DNA of 64,000 nucleotides from NCBI GenBank assembly GCA_030141605.1, contig JAQGDQ010000425.1, positions 126,001-190,000 on the forward strand, in the 5' to 3' direction. A program made the position numbers and the translations under genes. How positions within the stretch are numbered: the stretch's first letter is position 1; each line of letters starts with the position of its first letter. This stretch comes from Tubiluchus corallicola (taxonomy: Eukaryota; Priapulida; Priapulimorpha; Priapulimorphida; Tubiluchidae). A model generated the notes under the pieces. The model was not told where the DNA came from and made no database searches. It saw nothing but the letters and a program-made list of their open reading frames with translations. Of the stretch, positions 45,025 to 56,641 are shown piece after piece.

Positions 45025-47499
45025 ATGTTAGCCAAGACGAAGGCAGAATATTCATTAAAACACCTAAGGACGCTGCAGCAGATCCTAGAAGGCAACCAGG
45101 AACAACTAACCTGGATCGACCGTAAAATGGTTGTGGAAGTTATGCGTCAAGTGGGAGAGTGTGTTGTCTGGGGAGACCAAAATGACACCAGAGTGGTAGA
45201 ATTTTTTTACGAAACCAACATGATAAAGCTGATGCTGAAAATAGTAAAGTGCGCAGAAGGCCGAGGGACATGCGCTGTTCAGTTCCTTCAAACGATGAAC
45301 ATGCTTGTCCAGAATATCACTGACGAAACTTCCATGTATTACCTGCTGTCAAACAATCAAATGAATGTAATCATCAGGTTTCGCTTCAATTTTTCGAATG
45401 AAGAGATTATTGGATATTACATAACGTTCCTGAAAGCACTGTCGATGAAACTCAATGAGCGTACCATACATTTCTTCTATAACGAACAAGCAAATGACTT
45501 TCCTCTTTATACAAGGGCCATAAAGTTCTGTAATCACAGTGAAATTATGGTAAGAAATGCTGTCAGGATGTTAACTCTCACAGTCTACAAATCTGCTGAT
45601 AAAAATGTACTCAATTTCATACTCAGGGACAAGAAAGCTGCCTTGTACTTCTCCAACTTAGTCTGGTTCATTGCCAAACATGTCATTCAAATGGACAGCT
45701 GTATTCAAGACATCAACCATACTACCAGTTCTCAAATTAACGTCCGCATCGTTGAGCATTACAATTACCTTCAATACATTAATGATATTCTAATGCTCGG
45801 TATTGAAGACATCAACAATGTTCTCGTAAACCTACTGCTAAACCAGTTGTTCATCCCTTTGTATGTACAATCCCTAAGAAAGGAAACGAAAGAAGACAAC
45901 GACTTTGATGCTAGGGCAGAAAAAACCTGTTTAAGTTCAAACATTGCCATGTACCTCCTTTCACAAGTCTTCCTTGTCATAGAACATGCACCATTGATAC
46001 ATCAGCTTGCTAGTGCCATCTTCAATGATCATAAACCACAACATCAGTTAGGTATAGTTAACCGGATTCTATCCAAACATAGCTTTAGCCAAACATCCAT
46101 AAGCAACCACAGCTTTTCAATTACAGGAGAACAAGAAAACATGGCAGCTGATAAATTAAAAACACACATGCAAATATTTCTCAAAGACAGACCCTACTTA
46201 GATGCCATATTCAGTGCACTGGAATGTGCAGAAAGTGATTACCACGCGTTAATTGCTCTTTACTTGCTCTTTGGTATTCATTACCACCCATGTCTTGCTG
46301 AAGATGTGATGCTTACCACCATCTTAAAACCTGTTGATGATTCCATTAAACTGAAATATTTGCATAACACAATACTAGGAGAACGCCTAATCAGAATCAT
46401 TACCATTAGTAGTCATCCTAACAGCAACGTGAGACCAATAACACTGGAGATAGCCACTCTGGTCCTTAAAGAACTTGTGAAAAGTAAAAAAGGTGCCAGT
46501 TTTGTACAACACGCTCATTTGGCAAGAATACAAGAAGCTTTAAAGGAGTCGGTACTGCAGCTGCAGTTATTTTACCAGACAGAAGAAGCATTTCTAGATT
46601 TATTTGAAAACGAATACGAGCAGCTCACTTCTGTTTGCCTAAATGTGGAGCAACTGACATTGGACCCCAATCTTCTGTTACCATATGAATGTCCCTGCAC
46701 ATTAAGGACAGAATTTGCTAGACGCTTGCCACACGGGGATGTTGAACGAGCCAGAAGGGGCATCTACAACTTCTTGTTAATAAGAGATCTGTCACTGACG
46801 CTGAGGTATCAACCGGAAACGCAATTACCTCTCACAAATCCTAACCAACTCACAAACTTAAATGACATCTTTGATCTCTCAGGAATCAAAGTGACAATGT
46901 GTATCCACGTCACTGGCGATGGCCAAAAGTTGCAGAGACTTATGACCACTGACAACTGGCAGATGATCCTTTTAAGACCAGACCCCGTTATGCCCGATCG
47001 TGGCATTGTTTCCTTCGTTGGACTTCTACAGGACCTTGAGGTCGTCATCCTACGTAATACCAATCATTTCCTACACATTTCAATTCCAAAGCCATATTCA
47101 TTAACTTCCAATGAAGACACCTGTCAGCAGACTCTGAAACTGGCCTTTGAGAATCACAGTTCGGCTGTGCAAGCAAAACGACATCTAGAGTTTGGCAAGA
47201 TTAAAGCTCGTCAACAAAAGATGATGCAGATTGCCAGGATACTTGACCTACAACTTAGACCAATGCCGATGGAAGCGACATCAAATGTGCAGGAGGAATA
47301 TCCTTCACACCGTTGTACTTCAATGCCAGGTGATTTCCAAGCCAAGTCTCGACTAGTTAACACAGACAAAATGTCGCATGACTCGATGACCACAATTAAT
47401 GAACTTCCACATCGGCATAATGCTAGACGATCAGTCTCTATGGGAACAGAACGCAAAGTCAGCTTTTCGGTAGCATGGAACGATAAACAACAATTTTAA
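45025..47499 (+). CDS. CLEC16A: CLEC16A homologue, intact single-exon gene
   Basis: An 824-codon uninterrupted frame. The N-terminus aligns with the CLEC16A/GOP-1 FPL domain: WGDQND at residues 49-54, ETSMYYLLSNN at about 101-111, EEIIGYYITFLKALSMKLN at about 126-144, and NDFPLYTRAIKF at about 157-168. Further on, GLLQDLEV (about 666) and KARQQKMMQIARILDL (about 728-743) match the conserved C-terminal domain. CLEC16A is a membrane-associated endolysosomal protein that in mammals partners the E3 ligase NRDP1/RNF41 in mitophagy and autophagosome-lysosome maturation. Its Drosophila homologue is Ema. The ATG is the first after an in-frame TAA at 44947. It lacks about 20 N-terminal residues and much of the Ser-rich tail of the human protein (about 1050 aa). 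The gene is intronless, unlike its neighbours, so it may be an old retrocopy or have lost its introns. The intact frame argues for function. Confidence 0.93.
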   Translation: MLAKTKAEYSLKHLRTLQQILEGNQEQLTWIDRKMVVEVMRQVGECVVWGDQNDTRVVEFFYETNMIKLMLKIVKCAEGRGTCAVQFLQTMNMLVQNITDETSMYYLLSNNQMNVIIRFRFNFSNEEIIGYYITFLKALSMKLNERTIHFFYNEQANDFPLYTRAIKFCNHSEIMVRNAVRMLTLTVYKSADKNVLNFILRDKKAALYFSNLVWFIAKHVIQMDSCIQDINHTTSSQINVRIVEHYNYLQYINDILMLGIEDINNVLVNLLLNQLFIPLYVQSLRKETKEDNDFDARAEKTCLSSNIAMYLLSQVFLVIEHAPLIHQLASAIFNDHKPQHQLGIVNRILSKHSFSQTSISNHSFSITGEQENMAADKLKTHMQIFLKDRPYLDAIFSALECAESDYHALIALYLLFGIHYHPCLAEDVMLTTILKPVDDSIKLKYLHNTILGERLIRIITISSHPNSNVRPITLEIATLVLKELVKSKKGASFVQHAHLARIQEALKESVLQLQLFYQTEEAFLDLFENEYEQLTSVCLNVEQLTLDPNLLLPYECPCTLRTEFARRLPHGDVERARRGIYNFLLIRDLSLTLRYQPETQLPLTNPNQLTNLNDIFDLSGIKVTMCIHVTGDGQKLQRLMTTDNWQMILLRPDPVMPDRGIVSFVGLLQDLEVVILRNTNHFLHISIPKPYSLTSNEDTCQQTLKLAFENHSSAVQAKRHLEFGKIKARQQKMMQIARILDLQLRPMPMEATSNVQEEYPSHRCTSMPGDFQAKSRLVNTDKMSHDSMTTINELPHRHNARRSVSMGTERKVSFSVAWNDKQQF

Positions 47500-47500
47500 T

Positions 47501-47506
47501 AATAAA
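47501..47506 (+). terminator. AATAAA just after the CLEC16A stop codon
   Basis: AATAAA begins one base after the TAA stop (47497-47499) and is followed by AAAATTCTTG. If used for polyadenylation the 3' UTR would be only tens of bases long. No genomic poly(A) stretch that would mark a fresh retrocopy follows. Confidence 0.4.
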
Positions 47507-47534
47507 AAATTCTTGTACATCTCTTATGTAATCA

Positions 47535-47664
47535 CTGTCTATCTCTATCTGTCTGCCCGCTTATCTGTCTGTTTAAAAAGGCCGGTATTACTATCTACTT
47601 CTATCTGTCTGCTTGCTTGTCAGTCTGTGCATTTGTCTTCCCTCTATTTATCTATCTATCTATG
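47535..47664 (+). repeat. (TCTA/TCTG)n microsatellite
   Basis: Impure tetranucleotide tract (CTATCTCTATCTGTCTGC and similar) in two related blocks, immediately 3' of CLEC16A. Confidence 0.85.
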
Positions 47665-47705
47665 TAGTAAAAGTATCTATCGAATAACATGGCAGAGCTC
47701 TGTTA

Positions 47706-47801
47706 GCAAGTAAGTAAGTAGGTAAATATAAAGTAAATAAGTACGCAAGTAAGTAAGTAAGTCAGTCAGTAAGTAAGTAAGTAAATAAGTAAGCAAGTAA
47801 A
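47706..47801 (+). repeat. (AAGT)n microsatellite
   Basis: AAGTAAGTAAGT with AAAT, CAGT and GCAAGT variants over about 95 bp. Confidence 0.9.
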
Positions 47802-48263
47802 TTACTTATTACAATTCACTTAACGTAAAGTCGTCAGCCATGAATCGCAAATCACTCGTTAAGTACAAACTCAAAGTGAAGCTCAATTTTATCAAACTCA
47901 AATTTCTCCATAGCGTTTCTCCCGCTAAATATTACCCATGTCAACCTGATAATCATGGACTAACATGGCCTCGCTGACCCCGGATGCAGCCTTTACGTGG
48001 TCCACACAGTGATTGAACTTATTACCCACAAATTTGCATTGACTATGAGCCAGATTCCAGTCTTGCCACACACCATCAGTTGCTGTTCGGGAGCTGGATT
48101 CTATCTTACAAACTGATTAACTAACTGTGTAAAATTGTTTAAAATTGGGTTCAGACAGACAGACTTTTGGGAGTTATTAAAAATAAACCTATAGTAACAC
48201 TGGCAAGAACTCATAAGGTAAATCGAAGGCATGAACTTACACAATATTTCAACGGTAACGAAA
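47802..48263. other. Noncoding, no gene seen
   Basis: Spacer between microsatellites. No ORF with support. Confidence 0.4.
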
Positions 48264-48550
48264 TAGTGGTAGTAGTAATAGTAGCAGCAGCAGTAGTAGC
48301 AACAGCCAGCAGTAGTAGCAGTAGTAGCAACAGCCAGCAGCAGCAGTAGTAGCAACAGCCAGCAGCAGCGGTAGTAGCAACAGCCAGCAGCAGCAGCAGA
48401 AGTAATAATGGTAGTAGTCGTGAGTCATAGTCGTAGTAGTAGTAGTGGTAGTAGTAGTAGTTGCAGTAACAGTAGTAGTAGTAATGGTAGTAGTAGTCGT
48501 CGTAGTGGTAGTGGTAGTATTTGTAGTAATAGCAGTGGTGGTGGTGGTAG
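48264..48550 (+). repeat. (GTA/AGC)n trinucleotide repeat with a higher-order unit
   Basis: About 285 bp of GTA, GTAGCA and AGC triplets. In the first half a longer unit GTAGTAGCAACAGCCAGCAG recurs three to four times. The second half is mostly GTAGTAGTGGTAG. Thr-rich and Leu-rich ORFs across it are artefacts. Confidence 0.95.
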
Positions 48551-50873
48551 ACAATTTATTTTGATAATTTCGACATAAATGTTACACAAACAACATGACA
48601 ATTACAGATGTCAAGGAGACTGCTACAAGAAAAAACTGCAAGGTCGCAGACGTTGCCACCAGAAAAACTTTTTTTGAATTTTTGCAAGCAATACTTTGAT
48701 ATTACAAAAAAAACTTGCATGACTTAATCAATTAAAGCACTTAAACAACGAATCGGACACAATTCTGGTCGTAATTTAGTCCTGTTAAAGTTTAAAAACA
48801 AATTTCCATTTTATTAATAATACTGATTACGATGAACGCATTAATTTTGCCAATCAAAGCCGTTAAAAATACCCACGAACAGCGTCAAAAAGTAACAAGT
48901 GAAGTTGCCGCTAGATGGCAGCATGTCACCAGTGCATTCAATTTTTCTGACATGAGCTAAACCCGCCCATAATGCATGGAAAAATTAAAATAATTCATCC
49001 TAGGGTCAATTCACTTAGATTTTTAAAAACTTCGCATGCGACTATCTCGAACTTGCTTGAAAAAATTCAAAAATACTTCAGTACCTGTAATGAACACATA
49101 CAAACTTTTAAGAGTAGAACTTCTATAGCTCTTGATTGTGATATTAATTGTGAACTTATGTGAACGCCGTTTATTTTTACTCACGAGTACCCGATTTACG
49201 TTTTTAGCACGGTTTCATCACTTGGTGAAAACAAAACGAAAAGCACTTGCAAAAATTGAAACAAGTGTGAACGAGGCCTTCACTTCTCTTACCCTGTACA
49301 TGTCCGTTGTGTCCTTACTAGAAAAATAAAGCATTTTCGAAACCAAAAGAATTATTATAAAATTCTCTCTGCACTGGTCGAAATGTTAAACGTATAACAT
49401 GCCTATAAAATTAGTACAACATCATCTAAAACAATCAGCTACAGCCGTTTTGTGATTACGAATAATAATCTAGAAACCATTAACTAAATTTTCTATTATA
49501 CCCATTGCATAAAATGATAACAAATTGCATTTGCTATTGAACTCTTATTTCCTGGACGGAGGGGTCTTTATGACTCACAGAATAACACTTCGTGATGACC
49601 AGTGGTCGTTGAGATTGATCATTGATCAATACTAATTAGTTTTACACTATCCTTGCTAACACACGTAGGCACACAGTCAATCAATATTGCTAAAGTATTT
49701 GGAAATAATTAACGTATTGATCGGCAGAAGGAAGAATAATTATGATAGTTTCAAGATTCTTAAAAATAACACTTTCCCGCACGTACCTTAACAAAATTAA
49801 TACGAGGAAGTTAGTACATTAATAGTGCAGTGTAATTAAATTAAATACTTAATAACTAAATAAATAAATAGACGATAACAGTTATGGGCTATTATAACCA
49901 TTGCAAACAAATTTTTGGGAAAGTAGGTACTTCAAAGGCTGAAGTGGCAGAGCCCTGATAGCCAAGTATTCAAAGATTAAAGGACAGCACATGTAAAACT
50001 GGTTTGGGAGAATAGAAACGTACATGTATAATCATTATGATTATTACTATATTACCATGTAGTCATGATCAACTATATTAAAATGTAACATTTCACAAGG
50101 ATAATTGAGGATAATATACAAGCCTTGGAAGTGGAATAAGAAAAGCATGTCCTACCATCTATTGTCAAACAAAGTATATTTATTATATTATTTGCTCGCA
50201 CACTATTCGCTATCCTTAATTTCTTGCGTTTTTACAGTACGTAAGCAAGTAACATCTTTATTCGCCATAATAATATTGAGAATCATAACAACATATTAAG
50301 GTATTCAATCAGTGAAAGTTAAAAAACGTACATTGTTGGAGATAAATGCGACAGTGCAAAATCTAAACTGCGAGTACAAAAAGAAAATATCACATATATA
50401 GGCCTTATGCTCCTTGTATTGCAAATATGTTTTATAGAATTATTATTACAAATAAAAACTAATTAATTAACTGGCAACCTATGACAAGCTATTAAATACG
50501 AGAAAGAACATTCACAAACTTTCGAAAAATCAGGTATCATAATTTTTGATGATAACGACGCGTAAACACGCAATGAACGTAAACAACAAACCAGAACACG
50601 TAAACAAATTTACCCTTTACACTGCTGCAATCCTAAATCAAACAAATGTACGCATAACTTCCTACGATTCTCACCTGACAATCAATTTCACGTAATCAGT
50701 TGATATAATTCCTGTCTAGCAACATTTGTCAGCTTATTCTAGAAACGCTAATACCTTAAACAGTTCATATCGTGGCCCAAATTTGTGCTAGAATTGTGGT
50801 TTAAAACAGTCAAAAACGGTTATCTATAGAGAGAGTCGGGGCAAAGAGAGACAGGGGTGGGGGAGTTGGAACA
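48551..50873. other. Noncoding; contains the best CTCF-like site
   Basis: No gene seen. ORFs at 48972 and 49132 overlap each other and show no domain. A full CTCF-like match lies at 48908-48922. Confidence 0.45.
48908..48922 (+). promoter_or_regulatory. CTCF-like motif CCGCTAGATGGCAGC
   Basis: It agrees with CCASYAGRKGGCRS at every position except G for A at position 3. It is the most complete match in the window, and lies 1.4 kb downstream of CLEC16A. Confidence 0.45.
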
Positions 50874-51128
50874 TTTAAAGCACAAGAAAACCCTCCACTT
50901 TGATAAAGCTAAAAAAATTCGTGTTGAAATTTTGTACTACTTACATACTGCCTCTTAACATACAGTGCTTGTAACGCTGTACAGAACATACAAATTTAAA
51001 CCCCGCGATGACCGTTAGACGCAGCCATTTTGACAATAAGTCATTTAAAACAAGTTTAGATAAGATTCTGTAAAGTTTGAAAAAATAATCAGAGCATTCG
51101 TAGCCCACACGTTGCTAATTAAGTAAAA
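50874..51128 (+). repeat. Dispersed repeat family R1, copy 2
   Basis: Partner of 6676-6950 in the same orientation (AAAGCACAAGAAAA, AATTCGTGTTGAAATTTTGTA, GTAACGCTGTA, CGCAGCCATTTTGAC, ATAATCAGAG). Noncoding. Confidence 0.75.
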
Positions 51129-51383
51129 TTTTTAATTACTGTATTTTGTCAATAAGATTAAAAGTACATTTTTTCATTAGTCAGTGGCTAGTCACTTTTT
51201 TGTGACCTATTTTTATCCTGTTTTATGTAACTTTTGCAAGTTGTCCATATAGGGTCACACGTCACTTCTGTTATTCTTACAACGTGTCATCAAATGCAAA
51301 CTTTTGTATACAGCACACTTGTTACAGGCCAACATGTGTAATGGTATAAGGCGTTTGGATAGTGTCTTTTGTTAGTCAACTTT

Positions 51384-51683
51384 ACTGTCCTGCTATGCCC
51401 TTGTTGTCCTGCTATGCCCTTGCTGTCCTACTATGCCTTCACTGTCCTGCTATGCCCTTGCTGTCCTGCTATGCCTTCACTGTCCTGCTATGCCCTTGCT
51501 GTCCTGCTATGCCTTCACTGTCCTGGTATGCCCCTTGCTGTCCTTCTACGCGCTTGTTATCCTGCTATGCCTTTACTGTCCTGCTATACCTTCGCTGTCC
51601 TACGCACTTGCTGCCCCACTGTATCCTTGCTGTTCTGCTGTGTCCTTGTTGTCCTACTATGTCTTTACTGCCCTGCTATGCCT
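51384..51683 (+). repeat. 19-bp minisatellite with 38-bp higher-order unit
   Basis: About sixteen copies of a 19-bp unit CTGTCCTGCTATGCCCTTG alternating with CTGTCCTGCTATGCCTTCA. The two variants form a 38-bp higher-order repeat that decays to the right. Because 19 is not a multiple of three, all three plus-strand frames are open, which explains the three Cys/Pro/Leu-rich ORFs. Confidence 0.95.
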
Positions 51684-53170
51684 ACATCTTGATTTTTTTA
51701 AAAATGCTTACAATATTTTACAATTGAAGGTATGATAGTGTTTAAGACATCAGCAATAAAAGTATTTGTAAGAAGAAAATAGAGTCAGACCAAAGTCTGC
51801 TGGGTAGGGCTAGGGTAACTAGAAATGTTTTCCATTAAGCACTCCTCTGCCTCTGGCCTATATGCCCTGCATTACTTGGAAGTTGTAAATGCAATCGCAT
51901 AAGTCATGTCGTAATACAGGTAAACAATTTCTGTCTTACGGCTACACGTCTGCACTGCTGTTGGCTTCAGCGTATTACTGCCATACCTGCCCCTGGTTGT
52001 CATCGACATAGATTTGGCATAAAAAATAATTTTAATGAAATTATAAAAACTAAAATCACGTACGTCGCAGAATGAAATTATTTAAACTACGTAATAGCCA
52101 TTTTACTTGCGCTATATTTAGTCTACCTTCTCTAAATTCGTGTAACATTCAATAAAAAAAATACTCAGTCACAGCTGCACGAAAATATGACCATCTAAAA
52201 AAGCTGGTTTAAACTGTTTAAAATTTCAATAGATTTTCTCCAATGGGCGAATTCCTTTCGTCCTCATTCACAAAACGCTCGAGGCTGCAGACATAAACAT
52301 AAACGAGCAATACGCCTTCCACATCGCTGCATCCACTGCGTCACCATGGTAACATCTGATGTGAAACGATAATGACAACTCTATTTCATGCATAAAGGTC
52401 CTTTTAATCAGGATTAATCACGTAAATTGTGAATAAGCAACACTTTTAACGGCTAGTCCTGGGGTGAAAATACACATGAAAACCAACAAGCAAGGAAAAC
52501 TTTTGAGTTAAAGCGGAAAAATCGCCTACCCGTCATATATAGACGCCCAAATTTACTGCTGGTACAGCCATACCACCCGCACAAAACTTAGAAATAAAGC
52601 AACAGCAACTACCACTGAAAAACACTCTCATAAAAGGAACAAGTTGGTTAACTCTCTGCACAACAATTATGTAATGGTAACATGCAAAACTGCAGAGTTC
52701 TCAGTATCTTAAAGCTCAAGTTTGGTAGCACTTATTCTTAAAGGTCTTTAAGAAACTTAGGAATCCAAGCTATTGATGGCATGCAAGCTGGCGGATTCAA
52801 ACTGGACGACAAAAACAACGAGAAAACATTGAAAGAAAGAAATGATTGTGAAATGACAAAATTTCAAATTTCAATACTCAACCCAACCCTTGCAAGTTCT
52901 AAAACATTTTCAAATAAATTGTTCATACAAACTTTCTGCAAAAAAATAAAATTTATTGTCAAAGAAGGCAGTAAGAATCATCCAGTAAAGCACTAAAAAT
53001 ATTAAAGAAAAGGGTACAATGCACAATTAAAGCCTAACAAAAAAGTAAAGGGTATAACAAGCGTATGCTGCTTAAACAAATTCAAACTTCTGTGGCTTAG
53101 CTAACATGCATGCAAAAATATCACAAAATTAAATATCTCATTTTTTGTAAAACAAAACATAATCTATTAT
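51684..53170. other. Noncoding, presumed SRGAP intron 1
   Basis: It lies 3' of SRGAP exon 1 on the minus strand. No exon with FCH/F-BAR similarity was seen. The ORF at 52781-52996 is unsupported. Confidence 0.4.
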
Positions 53171-53302
53171 GCTTCTGACAGAAATTCAAAGTGCACTGCT
53201 TTTCTTCATTTGATGAATGATGTCATTGGTGGAAGAATGGGCATTCCAAATGGGAGCGCCCAAGCCTGAAATGATCGCTACTTTAAAGTGATTTTACTAA
53301 AT
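53171..53302 (-). repeat. Dispersed repeat family R3, copy 1
   Basis: On the minus strand this reads TAGTAAAATCACTTTAAAGT, GATCA-TTCA-GCTTGGGCGCTCCCATT, CATTCTTCCACCAATGAC, and then CATTCATC-AATGAAGAAA. It matches 63274-63430 in order. It contains the palindrome-like CACTTTAAAGTG. It has no coding capacity and is probably a MITE or SINE fragment. Confidence 0.75.
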
Positions 53303-53792
53303 ATACGAGGCATAAAGAGACAGCTCATGGAACAAGTTCTCTTAGAAGAATTGTGACAAATTTATGTACCAGGAATTCTAGTGAAAACACAAATAAAAGT
53401 AAAAGTACAAATTCCTCTCCCATGGAATTTTTTACACACCTCGACACAGGGCACTCCGTACAAAGACTTCTGCCTTTGGCACTCCCGAATCCAGCATTCA
53501 ACAACAGGGTCTATTCAAGGACTGGAACACGGCTCATTATCGTGAATTAAGGTGGTCAGCCACGTGCTGGTACAATAATGCCGCTAATAGTATTAAATAT
53601 AAATTATAATACTGATTTACAGTTTCAAAAGTATATTTTATATACTTATATCAAACGTAAAATTCTAAGTTATTTATCTTCTCCAAAATAGCGCGATGCC
53701 GTCATTTATACAGTAGATTCATTGAACTATACACAGTATACATAATTCACTGCAAAGGTTCCGAAAAATAGTTGTAGGTAAAGCAAACATAC
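53303..53792. other. Noncoding, presumed 5' part of SRGAP intron 1
   Basis: It directly follows the donor of SRGAP exon 1 on the minus strand. No second exon was recognised. Confidence 0.4.
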
Positions 53793-53856
53793 CTTTAGTG
53801 TGAACATCGAACTCTTGAATGAACTCCTTATCCCGCTTGCTTGGCTTCTTTTCCAT
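53793..53856 (-). CDS. SRGAP: SLIT-ROBO Rho GTPase-activating protein, first coding exon
   Basis: The ATG at 53856 opens 21 codons, MEKKPSKRDKEFIQEFDVHTK, and ends in phase 1 at a donor reading AAAG|GTATG. The peptide parallels the start of human SRGAP2 (KKDKEIIAEYDTQVK): K-[KR]-DKE-I-E-[FY]-D---K. This is the segment just before the F-BAR domain. SRGAPs are F-BAR/RhoGAP/SH3 proteins that shape membranes and act downstream of Robo. The assignment rests on about 15 aligned residues plus position: it stands head to head with FAM72, as human SRGAP2 does with FAM72A. As I recall, human exon 1 ends at about the same residue. No other SRGAP exon was found in the window, so intron 1 is either very long or the gene is broken here. 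The ORF's apparent upstream start is not needed. Confidence 0.75.
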
Positions 53857-54276
53857 CTTTTGTAATAAGTGTAGGCTATACGATGGTATTAAAATAAAGA
53901 AAAAATGAATGTCACAACCATAATAATCACAACCTGGAAGCACTGATTGCACAGGTTGTCCCTCGTTGCATTTTGGGTATGAATGTCACGTGATCAAAAC
54001 AAATTTTCCGGATGTGATGTCACAACAATTTTAACAGAAGTAAACCAATCAACGCACATGTTAAAAATAAGAGCAAAAATTAGCCAATCAGAAAGCCTAT
54101 TTTATTTAAAGGGCCAGCGTTTCCGTGTATTGCTCAAGCCGAAAGATTATCGTTTTCTGTTACAAATGTTTTAAAATAATAATTTTGTGAAGTTAGTTGT
54201 CGAAATTTTATGACTTACGCTGTCTATGAACAGTTTGTGATAGTGAGGGAAAGACTTTTAGTATCGTTGGTTGACA
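53857..54276. promoter_or_regulatory. Shared SRGAP-FAM72 bidirectional promoter region
   Basis: 420 bp between the two start codons. It contains TCACGTGA (53986-53993, an MITF/TFE/USF-type E-box), TGATGTCA (ATF-like, about 54016-54023), CCAAT boxes at 54045-54049 and 54084-54088 (39 bp apart), and TTTAAA at 54105-54110, 21 bp from the second CCAAT. Two CCAAT boxes followed by a CHR-type TTTAAA is the layout of NF-Y/MuvB-controlled G2/M promoters, and human FAM72 genes are proliferation-linked. No TATA box is obvious. The promoter role is inferred from position and motifs. Confidence 0.65.

Positions 54277-56641
<2,365 letters not shown>

Noticed and set aside
47500-47520. Poly(A) tail proving CLEC16A retroposition
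   Set aside because: Only six consecutive A residues within AATAAAAAA are present, and no flanking target duplication was seen.
48249-48554. Poly-Thr/poly-Leu ORFs
   Set aside because: Translation of the GTA/AGC trinucleotide repeat.
51362-51735. Three overlapping Cys/Pro/Leu-rich ORFs
   Set aside because: The same 19-bp minisatellite read in three frames.
54271-54276. Earlier FAM72 start at 54271
   Set aside because: That codon is TTG. The ATG at 54277 gives the natural N-terminus.
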